Source: Spirochaetota bacterium | GTDB lineage: Bacteria > Spirochaetota > UBA4802 > UB4802 | Reading direction: 5' to 3' | DNA: 37,450 nucleotides | Assembly: GCA_018399855.1 (NCBI GenBank) | Contig: JAGYNX010000001.1 | Span: 1-37,450 of the forward strand | Part shown: positions 8,263 through 15,332 of the stretch, in pieces | Position numbering within the stretch: the stretch's first letter is position 1 | Layout: every line of letters starts with the position of its first letter | Made by a program: the position numbers and the translations under genes | The notes under the pieces: generated by a model | The model's input: the letters and a program-made list of their open reading frames with translations, nothing else | What the model was told of the DNA's origin: nothing | Database searches by the model: none

Positions 8263-9624
8263 ATGAGGCTGAAAAAGCTATCCTTCGTGTTTGCAATTAT
8301 CGTGTTACTTACTTCCGGAATATTTACCACCTGTGCCACCACCCCCCATTACCAGCTGTCCAGGTTTATCGACCCGGTAACATGCGGTGGTTGCCATGAT
8401 ACTATTTATCAGCAATGGCAGAATTCCATGCATAACCTTGCCCAGAAAGACCCGGTATACCTGGAATTCGCCCGCTATTATCTGAAGCAACTCAAAGATG
8501 AAGCCAGCACCGATCCTGACGAACTTGCAGAAGCCGAGATATGCGTGAAGTGCCACGTTCCTGTTGGATATCTCAGCGGTTTCCCGAAAACGGTGACACA
8601 GGAGCTTGAAGAAGAAGACCGCCTTCCCGATATCGCCAGGGAAGGCATTCAATGTGATTATTGTCATTCCATCATCGGTGCCCGAAAACTCTATAACGCC
8701 CAGTTCAAATACGACCCGGGCAACGGCGATACCGATCCCGGTATCAAGCGTGGTCCTTTCAAGGATTCAGAGTCAAGTTACCACCAGTCAGCGTATTCAA
8801 AATTTCATACTGAATCAAAAATTTGCGGCACATGCCATGACGTCCATCATGTAAAATTCGGCACAAAACTTGAAACGACCTACGAAGAGTGGCTTGCAAG
8901 CCCCTATAACACCGGCAACCCTGATTCACACGTACCATGCCAGGGATGCCATATGTACCACCGTCCGGATGTTCCCGCCACCGGATCAACCCCGCGTCCC
9001 AAAAATCCCGGAACCGCCGCATTCGGGGCACCTGAGCGGGAACATATTTTTACCCATTATTTCGTGGGAGGCAACAGCGTGGTCCCTGCCAGTTTTGGTG
9101 ATGACGAAAAATCCGCCATGGCGGTCTCACGTTTGCAGAACGCGGCCAGGCTGGAACTTGATACCACTGATATTAAAAACAATATTTTCAAGATCAAGAT
9201 CACCAATAACGGGGCAGGACACAAGCTCCCCACCGGGCTTACCGACGTTCGCCAGATGTGGCTTGAAATCATCGTCACCAACGAAAAAGGCAAGGTGGTC
9301 TATGCAAGCGGCAAGGCAGACCCGAAGGGATACCTGCCCGAAAATACCATCATGTACCACACGGTATTCGGTGACGGCAAAGGGAATGTCATTCAAAACA
9401 TATCAAAAGCCAGGGAAATACTGACTGACAACAGGATAAAACCAGGTGAAACCGCCGTTGAAAAGATAATGCTGCCTGAAGGCACCTCTGGGAAGCTAAC
9501 TATTTCGGCCAGGTTTTTATACCGCATTGCTTCACAAAAGAGCGTTGACATGGTAATGAAAGAAAAGCGTATCAAGCTGCCCGTTATTGTAATGGAAGCA
9601 GAAAAAACAAGCGTTTCCCTGTAA
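8263..9624 (+). CDS. Pentaheme c-type cytochrome with C-terminal beta domain
   Basis: The 453-residue exported electron carrier or reductase has five CXXCH heme sites: CGGCH 41-45, CVKCH 94-98, CDYCH 131-135, CGTCH 188-192 and CQGCH 226-230. The spacing resembles the cytochrome c554/c552-type multiheme group, and several free His (for example 57, 174, 182, 195, 196) could be distal ligands. Residues from about 280 form a beta-rich domain with an NNGAGHKLPTG motif known from other multiheme cytochromes. The N-terminus is a signal peptide; Cys24 after FTT could make it a lipoprotein, though the lipobox is weak. A CAGGAG ribosome site precedes the ATG. ccmA begins 14 nt downstream, so cytochrome and maturation genes probably share a transcript. 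Substrate is unknown. Confidence 0.9.
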   Translation: MRLKKLSFVFAIIVLLTSGIFTTCATTPHYQLSRFIDPVTCGGCHDTIYQQWQNSMHNLAQKDPVYLEFARYYLKQLKDEASTDPDELAEAEICVKCHVPVGYLSGFPKTVTQELEEEDRLPDIAREGIQCDYCHSIIGARKLYNAQFKYDPGNGDTDPGIKRGPFKDSESSYHQSAYSKFHTESKICGTCHDVHHVKFGTKLETTYEEWLASPYNTGNPDSHVPCQGCHMYHRPDVPATGSTPRPKNPGTAAFGAPEREHIFTHYFVGGNSVVPASFGDDEKSAMAVSRLQNAARLELDTTDIKNNIFKIKITNNGAGHKLPTGLTDVRQMWLEIIVTNEKGKVVYASGKADPKGYLPENTIMYHTVFGDGKGNVIQNISKAREILTDNRIKPGETAVEKIMLPEGTSGKLTISARFLYRIASQKSVDMVMKEKRIKLPVIVMEAEKTSVSL

Positions 9625-9638
9625 AGTTCTATCAAGCT

Positions 9639-10271
9639 ATGGTGAAACAAACATACCAGGTAACCGCTGATACTATTGGCAAGCGATTTGGGAACGTTGT
9701 TCTCTTTCGCAATATTCACTTTTCCCTGGTAACCGGCCAGTCCATGGCCATCACCGGTCCCAACGGTTCCGGGAAATCAACCCTGCTCTCTATCACGGCG
9801 AAGCTGGCAACTCCCGACAGGGGCAAGGTGGTGTACCAGCGTGATCAGAAAATAATTGGCCGCCGGGAGCTTTTCTCACATATCGGGATGGTTTCACCGG
9901 ACATTATGCCCTATCGTGAACTGACAGCTATTGAGAACATCCGTTTTGCCTTTAACACGTTCACACCGGCTGAAGATCATGTTCATGACAGGATGGAAGC
10001 TCTCGGCCTTTATTCTCACAGGCATAAACCGGTTGCCCAGTATTCAACCGGCATGCTGCAGCGGCTGAAGCTCCTGGTTGCCACCCTTGGTACACCGGGT
10101 ATACTCTTCCTTGATGAACCGGGGTCAAACCTGGATACAACGGGGAAGGACATTATCTACACCTACCTCGACCAGGTACGCCCGGATATCATACTGTGTA
10201 TGGCCACCAACGAATCCACTGAAGCAGGACTGTGTGAAAGGAGCATCTATCTTGGTACAGACCATTCTTAG
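9639..10271 (+). CDS. ccmA: Heme exporter ATP-binding protein CcmA
   Basis: The 210-residue ABC ATPase has Walker A GPNGSGKST at 40-48, a signature segment YSTGMLQRLKL and Walker B ILFLDEP. Short length, the LQRLKL-type signature and position before ccmB identify it as CcmA of System I. With CcmB and CcmC it uses ATP to release holo-CcmE for cytochrome c assembly on the periplasmic side. It starts 14 nt after the cytochrome gene without a strong ribosome site, and its 3' end overlaps ccmB by 20 nt. Confidence 0.9.
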   Translation: MVKQTYQVTADTIGKRFGNVVLFRNIHFSLVTGQSMAITGPNGSGKSTLLSITAKLATPDRGKVVYQRDQKIIGRRELFSHIGMVSPDIMPYRELTAIENIRFAFNTFTPAEDHVHDRMEALGLYSHRHKPVAQYSTGMLQRLKLLVATLGTPGILFLDEPGSNLDTTGKDIIYTYLDQVRPDIILCMATNESTEAGLCERSIYLGTDHS

Positions 10272-10914
10272 CAGCATACGCAAAGATTTCCGCGTGGAAT
10301 TTCGAGGTCGCTATGCAATAAATGTGTCCGTGGCTTTCGCCTTTATTACCACACTTTCTATCAGTTTCGCCACGGGTGGAACCGCCATCAGGCCGGCCAT
10401 ACAGGCAATATTTCTCTGGGTAATCCTGTTTTTTTCGGCCATGAATTCACTATCACATGTATTCACCCGTGAAGAAGAAGAATCCACCGCACTGTTTCTC
10501 AGGCTCCATTCGTCCGCCGAGACAGTATTTCTTTCCAAGCTTCTGTATAACATGGCGGTGTTCATGTTCCTTGAAATGTTGATTGTTCCCCTCTGTGTTT
10601 TCTTTCTTTCTATCACGGTTATACAGCCCGTACAATTTACTATTACAATGCTTGCGGGAGGAATTGCCATCACATCGGCAACCACCATCATTGCCGCCAT
10701 CGTATCACAGTCGGGGGGGCGTGGGTCTCTTTTCACCATCCTCTCCTTTCCCGTCACACTTCCCGTATTATGGGTAACCATTGATGCCACCACCAGGAGT
10801 ATCACCAGCGGACTGATTTTTTCGTGGAACAGCGTGCTTTTCCTTGGGGCTTTTTCCATGGCATTGCTGATAGTTTCATACCTGCTGTTCCCGGTTATAT
10901 GGGATGAAGGATAA
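10252..10914 (+). CDS. ccmB: Heme exporter membrane protein CcmB, TTG start
   Basis: The protein has 220 residues and six likely membrane helices, with an N-terminal cytoplasmic segment (SSIRKDFRVEFRGRYAINV) typical of CcmB and the acidic EEEE stretch before LFLRL at the end of the second helix. It is the permease partner of CcmA. The frame is open back to an ATG at 10078, but that would place about 58 unrelated residues inside ccmA. The TTG at 10252 follows a GAAAGGAG site by eight bases and gives the normal CcmB length, so I chose it. Confidence 0.85.
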   Translation: MVQTILSSIRKDFRVEFRGRYAINVSVAFAFITTLSISFATGGTAIRPAIQAIFLWVILFFSAMNSLSHVFTREEEESTALFLRLHSSAETVFLSKLLYNMAVFMFLEMLIVPLCVFFLSITVIQPVQFTITMLAGGIAITSATTIIAAIVSQSGGRGSLFTILSFPVTLPVLWVTIDATTRSITSGLIFSWNSVLFLGAFSMALLIVSYLLFPVIWDEG

Positions 10915-11023
10915 CATCATTTTTTCATATTTTTAGCTTTACAGAGAATACTGTAACCAAATAAGCTTACCCACTATCAAAGTGATATCGTAATACGGAT
11001 ACCTAAAATAACAGGTTATATAG

Positions 11024-11704
11024 ATGGTATATACATTAATAATGAGCATTTTCTACGTGCTGATGCCCGTATCAATAGTGCTGGCCTTTCTCTGGGCACC
11101 CCCCGCCGAGATACTCGGTGAAACCAGCCGTATACTGTATTTCCACGTACCGGTTGCATGGGTAGCGGTGCTTGCCTTCGTGATATCAGGTATCTCATCA
11201 CTTCTATACCTGTGGGACCGCAACAACAGGTTTTTCATCCTGGAACTGAAGGCCTACCACGCCGCCCGCATGGGCCTGGTATTCTGCGTAATTACTGTTA
11301 TAACCGGCTCGATGTGGGCAAAGGCCAGCTGGGGCAGCTACTGGAACTGGGATCCCCGGCAATCCTCCATAATGGTGCTCTTTTTGATATATGTTGCATA
11401 TTTCAGCCTGTACTCCGCCATGCGTGAGAATTCCAGGCGGGACGTACTTGCCTCCGCCTACCTTGTGTTCGCCATGGTGACTGTACCATTCCTGGTATTC
11501 GTAATTCCACGGATATACCCGTCCCTGCATCCGGATCCCATTATCAACGCCCAGCGCAAGATCAACATGGATCCGGCCATGCAACTCACATTGATATTCT
11601 CAATGATATCATTTACCCTGTTCTTTCTATACCTTTACACACTGCAGTTGCGGGCAGCAATATTGCAGAGAAGAATCGAGGAGCGACATCATGAAAAATT
11701 ATAG
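11024..11704 (+). CDS. ccmC: Heme-handling membrane protein CcmC
   Basis: The protein has 226 residues, with six membrane helices and the tryptophan-rich heme-binding motif WGSYWNWDPRQSS near 105-117, plus the conserved HVPVAW histidine near 41 and a second His in HPDPI near 176. CcmC loads heme onto CcmE in the periplasm. A 109-nt gap separates it from ccmB, with no obvious terminator or strong promoter. The ATG at 11024 has a weak ribosome site; another in-frame ATG at 11042 is possible. Its 3' end overlaps the CcmD-like gene by 14 nt. Confidence 0.88.
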   Translation: MVYTLIMSIFYVLMPVSIVLAFLWAPPAEILGETSRILYFHVPVAWVAVLAFVISGISSLLYLWDRNNRFFILELKAYHAARMGLVFCVITVITGSMWAKASWGSYWNWDPRQSSIMVLFLIYVAYFSLYSAMRENSRRDVLASAYLVFAMVTVPFLVFVIPRIYPSLHPDPIINAQRKINMDPAMQLTLIFSMISFTLFFLYLYTLQLRAAILQRRIEERHHEKL

Positions 11705-11966
11705 ATATATAATAATCCTGGCACTGCTGGTATTCATTTTTCTTCTTTCTCCGGTAATGGCAACAGTACCCTCCCATGATACACCATCTGTAACATCAGG
11801 GATGGAAACGGTTTCTCCTGTATTGGATGGTAATGGGGCATCACGGGAAAGTGCCCTGTATACCGTACTGGCCGTGGTGATGGTGATATGGCTTGGCATT
11901 GCCGCTTACGTGTTCTATCTACACATTACCATATCAAGACTGGAGAAAAAAATCGATGAAAGCTAA
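11691..11966 (+). CDS. ccmD: CcmD-family small membrane protein
   Basis: The protein has 91 residues. An N-terminal hydrophobic segment looks like a signal sequence, a linker rich in Ser/Thr/Val follows, and a second membrane helix near 57-78 ends in YLHITISRLEKKIDE, the short basic/acidic coiled tail seen in CcmD-family proteins between CcmC and CcmE. CcmD helps release holo-CcmE from the CcmABC complex. It is longer than classical CcmD (about 40-70 residues) because of the extra N-terminal segment. A GAGGAGCG site precedes the ATG inside ccmC, and its end overlaps ccmE by 11 nt. Confidence 0.75.
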   Translation: MKNYRYIIILALLVFIFLLSPVMATVPSHDTPSVTSGMETVSPVLDGNGASRESALYTVLAVVMVIWLGIAAYVFYLHITISRLEKKIDES

Positions 11967-12327
11967 ACATATTCTGCTCACCGTACTCATCCTTTTTTTC
12001 GGGGGTATTGCATTTTATTCGATGAGTGATATGATGACCCCCTACGTATCATTTGACCAGGCTAGAAATTCTGGCCAGTACGTACAGGTAATCGGGAAAC
12101 TGGTAAAATCCAAACCGGTGCAGCATGATGAAGGATCATTTTCGTTTTTTATGGAAGATGAACAGGGCAGCCGGTTAAAGGTTGTGCACACCGGCACCAA
12201 GCCCCTGAATTTCGACCACGCCACCCAGGTGGTTGCGCTGGGCAACTACAACAGCGGCACCCGGACATTTGACGCGGACCGCCTGCTGGTTAAGTGCCCA
12301 TCAAAATACACCAAGGAGAATAAATGA
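11956..12327 (+). CDS. ccmE: Heme chaperone CcmE, cysteine (CXXXY) variant
   Basis: The protein has 123 residues: an N-terminal membrane anchor (about 5-23) and a periplasmic OB-fold, with YVSFDQA, VIGKLV, FFMEDEQG and LKVVHTG strands typical of CcmE. Where most bacteria carry HXXXY with a heme-binding His, this protein has Cys114-Pro-Ser-Lys-Tyr118. A CXXXY form is known in some archaea and sulfate-reducing bacteria with a reduced System I lacking CcmH, so this fits that subtype. The ATG at 11956 follows a CTGGAG site; a longer frame starts at 11893 but runs through ccmD. The stop overlaps the ccmF start (ATGA). Confidence 0.9.
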   Translation: MKAKHILLTVLILFFGGIAFYSMSDMMTPYVSFDQARNSGQYVQVIGKLVKSKPVQHDEGSFSFFMEDEQGSRLKVVHTGTKPLNFDHATQVVALGNYNSGTRTFDADRLLVKCPSKYTKENK

Positions 12328-14489
12328 TGAATACTGGAACACTGCTGATACTACTATCACTTATAATATCCGTGCTCACCCTGGTTTTTCTTGCCAGGAG
12401 TGCCGGCGGAAACCGTATGGCCCTGGTGACCTCTCATCGCCTTTTCTATCTATCCGGGTCATTTCTTTCCTTCGCGACTATCATGCTGTTTGCTGCATTT
12501 CTCACCAACAGCTTTCAGTACCAGTACGTATTCAACTATTCATCTCAAGACCTCTACATTCTCTATAAGATAGCCGCCTTCTGGGGCGGCCAGGAAGGTT
12601 CATTTCTTCTCTGGGCATTGCTTCTTTCTTTCATCGGGGTAATCATAATACGCATGCGCGACCGTTACGAAAATATATTACTTTTTGTAATTACCATTAC
12701 CCAGATGTTCATTCTCATTCTCCTGGTTATGAAAAGCCCATTCGCTTACATTGCGGGTTTCCAGTCTGAAGGATTTATCCCCGCCGACGGCAGCGGACTA
12801 AATCCCCTTTTACAGGATCCGTGGATGATACTTCACCCCCCCGTACTTTTCCTGGGATACGCGGCGGCAACAGTGCCATTCGGCTACGCCCTTGCAGGTA
12901 TAATGCATTCAGATTTCAACAACTGGCTCAGAAGTGCTCACCGGTGGGTTGCCTTTACCGTTCTCACACTTGGTATCGGTATATTCATGGGTGGATACTG
13001 GGCATACAAGGTTCTTGGCTGGGGAGGATACTGGGGATGGGACCCGGTTGAGAACTCATCACTCATCCCATGGCTGGTGCTTGTCGTACTGCAGCACGGG
13101 TTGATCATTCAGCGTCGCAAGGGTGCCCTGGTACGAACCAACCTGTTACTGGCTATTGCTTCTTTTATACTGGTACTGCTCAGCACCTTCCTGACCCGAA
13201 GCGGTGTGCTGTCAAATTTTTCTGTGCATTCATTCGGCAATGTGGGATATTCTATGCACATCCTGTTTTTCATACTTTTTTATATTATCATAAGTATATT
13301 TCTTTTTATAAGCCGATGGTCGGCCATGAAAGCAAAGCCTCTTTCAGAATCACTTTTGTCATATGACAATCTGCTTGTCTACGGCATGCTTACCATACTT
13401 TTTTATACTCTTTTTATTCTTATTGGCACCACCATGCCCGTGTTAAGTGGAGTTTTTTCAGAACAACCATTTTCAGTGCAACCGGGATATTACAACACCC
13501 TGTCAATACCCATGGGTATTCTCATACTTGGACTGCTTATTGCAGTCACACTGGTACTCACTGGAAAATTGAAATCGAAGATATACCTGGTTACAGCGGG
13601 CCTGGTATCAATCCTCCTGGGTGTACTTTTAAATATCCAGCATACCGGACAGGTCGTTGCCTATGTTTTCACCATACTTGCAATCTTCCACATCATCCAG
13701 AATATCAGTAATCTTATAACCGGAAATACACAGGTCATAACCGCATCACGGGTAGCACACATGGGGGTTGCCCTGCTTGTTATCGGTATCATTGCTTCAA
13801 ACCTGCATTCACATTCAGTACAAAAAGAAGTGGTGCAGAACAGGGAGGCAAAGATAGATTCTATACTGCTTACCTTCAAGGGGATCACCGATGAGAAAGA
13901 ATCAAGCCTCCGGTTTACCTACAAGCATGGAAGAAACGTAGACGAGATAACTACATCCTACTACATTGACGAGAAGATGAACTCATTGTATCGAGAACCA
14001 TATATTGACTACGGTTTTTTCAAGGACGTGTACGTAGCCCCAGTACAATACGTGCCAGGCAGGGAAAAGCTGACAACGGTAGTACTTTCACAGGCAGAAA
14101 GTGCCCGGTTACAGGATGTAGAAATACAATTTCTTGGGTTTGATGTTGACAGGATAAAGATGATGAAAGGACAGGTGAAGGTATTTGCCAAACTACAGGT
14201 AACCCGCGATGACAACACGTACATGCTTTCACCAGGAATATCCTTTCTCAAGGATCAAGGGCGTCACAAAATAAACACCACCCTGCCGGGGACAAAAAGG
14301 ACACTTTCCCTGGAAGACTTCAATGTCTCAGACAGGGTTGTACAGCTGTACCTTGAACCGGCAAAAGACACCCTCATCCCTCCAGACAGTGCCCTGGTTG
14401 AAGTATCCTTTAAGCGCCTTATCTGGTTTGTGTGGTTAAGCACTATACTCATCGCAGCGGGAAGCTATATTGCCATGCGCAGGGATTAA
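12324..14489 (+). CDS. ccmF: Cytochrome c heme lyase subunit CcmF
   Basis: The protein has 721 residues and about fifteen membrane helices. The heme-handling WWD motif GWGGYWGWDPVENSS lies near 230-245, preceded by conserved HPPVLFLGY and followed by HGLIIQRRKG and LTRSGVLSNFSVHSF. Residues from about 500 to 690 form a periplasmic beta-rich domain, and a final helix ends the protein. CcmF attaches heme from CcmE to apocytochrome CXXCH sites. No CcmH-type CXXC thiol domain is fused to it, and no ccmG, ccmH or ccmI follows. The start overlaps the ccmE stop by 4 nt and has AAGGAG upstream; an alternative ATG is the next codon. Confidence 0.93.
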   Translation: MMNTGTLLILLSLIISVLTLVFLARSAGGNRMALVTSHRLFYLSGSFLSFATIMLFAAFLTNSFQYQYVFNYSSQDLYILYKIAAFWGGQEGSFLLWALLLSFIGVIIIRMRDRYENILLFVITITQMFILILLVMKSPFAYIAGFQSEGFIPADGSGLNPLLQDPWMILHPPVLFLGYAAATVPFGYALAGIMHSDFNNWLRSAHRWVAFTVLTLGIGIFMGGYWAYKVLGWGGYWGWDPVENSSLIPWLVLVVLQHGLIIQRRKGALVRTNLLLAIASFILVLLSTFLTRSGVLSNFSVHSFGNVGYSMHILFFILFYIIISIFLFISRWSAMKAKPLSESLLSYDNLLVYGMLTILFYTLFILIGTTMPVLSGVFSEQPFSVQPGYYNTLSIPMGILILGLLIAVTLVLTGKLKSKIYLVTAGLVSILLGVLLNIQHTGQVVAYVFTILAIFHIIQNISNLITGNTQVITASRVAHMGVALLVIGIIASNLHSHSVQKEVVQNREAKIDSILLTFKGITDEKESSLRFTYKHGRNVDEITTSYYIDEKMNSLYREPYIDYGFFKDVYVAPVQYVPGREKLTTVVLSQAESARLQDVEIQFLGFDVDRIKMMKGQVKVFAKLQVTRDDNTYMLSPGISFLKDQGRHKINTTLPGTKRTLSLEDFNVSDRVVQLYLEPAKDTLIPPDSALVEVSFKRLIWFVWLSTILIAAGSYIAMRRD

Positions 14490-14490
14490 A

Positions 14491-14517
14491 AAAAAGGTGC
14501 TCCATGAATGGAGTACC
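14491..14517. terminator. Hairpin after ccmF, possible weak terminator
   Basis: GGTGCTCCAT at 14496-14505 pairs with ATGGAGTACC at 14508-14517, with one G-T pair and a tight loop. It lies directly after the ccmF stop. The A-run is on the 5' side, so in the plus direction there is no T-run; the U-rich tail would exist only for minus-strand transcription. It may stabilise the ccm transcript end rather than act as a classical terminator. Confidence 0.45.
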
Positions 14518-14571
14518 CCTGAGCAGTGAGATTTTTGTATTAATATTACATTACTAAAGAGAGTAAGCCGA

Positions 14572-15033
14572 ATGGAAGATCGTTTCATGGATGTTGCAAA
14601 AAATAAAAAAGCCCGATTCGAGTATGAAATACTCGAAACCATCGAGGCCGGGGTTGTGCTCAGGGGAACAGAGGTAAAGTCAGTACGGCAAAAAAAAGTA
14701 AGCATACAGGAATCCTACGCCCGAATAAAAGACGGTGAAGCGTATATTATCGGCATGACCATATCCCCATACGAGATGGGCAACCAGTTCAATCATGAGC
14801 CTGCGCGTGAGCGAAAATTGCTGCTGCATCGCCAGGAATTAAAACGCCTTACTGGAAAATTGAAGGAAAAAGGCCTCACCCTTGTCCCATTGAAAATATA
14901 TTTTAAAAACGGGAAGGTAAAAATTCTACTCGGTCTAGGAAAAGGTAAAACAACCTACGACAAGAGAAAAACCATTCAAAAACGTGAAGCTGACCGAGAG
15001 CTTCAGCGGGCAGTAAAGCGAGATTTAAAATAA
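14572..15033 (+). CDS. smpB: SsrA-binding protein SmpB
   Basis: The 153-residue RNA-binding protein of trans-translation carries tmRNA to stalled ribosomes. Typical features are the start region AKNKKARFEYEILET, the GVVLRGTEVKSVR segment, SYARIKDGEAYIIGM, a YEMGNQFNHEPARERKLLLH stretch, and a basic tail GKGKTTYDKRKTIQKREADRE that folds into the decoding centre. An AAGAGAG site precedes the ATG; an in-frame ATG five codons later is also possible. No ssrA gene is visible within the window. Confidence 0.97.
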   Translation: MEDRFMDVAKNKKARFEYEILETIEAGVVLRGTEVKSVRQKKVSIQESYARIKDGEAYIIGMTISPYEMGNQFNHEPARERKLLLHRQELKRLTGKLKEKGLTLVPLKIYFKNGKVKILLGLGKGKTTYDKRKTIQKREADRELQRAVKRDLK

Positions 15034-15074
15034 CCCGGCATTCACCCTGTTTTTATAGAAACTCACACTATGCT

Positions 15075-15231
15075 TTCACCACAGAGTCTCAGAGGTACAG
15101 AGAAAAGATTTTTTTATAATTGTCTATGTGCCAGACCAAAGCAGTATACCGCCTGAAAAGGCCTTTTCTCCTCATGATATAAAACAAAAAATATATATTC
15201 CTTCTCTGTACCTCTGAGACTCTGTGATGAA
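15075..15231. repeat. Inverted-repeat element in the smpB-mrfA intergenic region
   Basis: A 29-nt arm at 15075-15103 (core CACAGAGTCTCAGAGG) recurs in inverted orientation at 15203-15231 with one mismatch, around a 99-nt AT-rich spacer. The spacer includes a perfect 14-nt palindrome, GAAAAGGCCTTTTC, at 15155-15168. The arms resemble the CACAGAG-rich short repeats that occur in many copies in environmental bacterial genomes. No coding frame fits the region. Apart from this element, 15034-15332 holds nothing I can identify except a TTGACA at 15265-15270 that lacks a well-spaced -10. Confidence 0.8.
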
Positions 15232-15332
15232 TCTTTTTCAAGAGTTATGATTAAAAAAATCACGTTGACAAAATCTGCCCCCTGGATGAAGTATTATATT
15301 ACAGAACATATGTATGGTATACGGAAGTTGAC

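Noticed and set aside
12324..14489. Possible CcmF-CcmH fusion
   Set aside because: No CcmH-type LRCxxC motif occurs in the periplasmic or C-terminal part; the protein is CcmF alone.
9639..14489. System II (CcsA/CcsB) cytochrome maturation
   Set aside because: The WWD motif in the 11024 gene alone could be read as CcsA, but the presence of ccmA, B, D, E and F makes it System I.
15265..15297. TTGACA and TATTAT as an mrfA promoter
   Set aside because: The spacer is 21 nt, too long for a normal sigma-70 promoter; no better -10 was found at 16-18 nt.
15034..15332. tmRNA (ssrA) gene downstream of smpB
   Set aside because: The space holds an inverted repeat and AT-rich sequence; no tRNA-like acceptor end with CCA or tag-peptide frame was seen.
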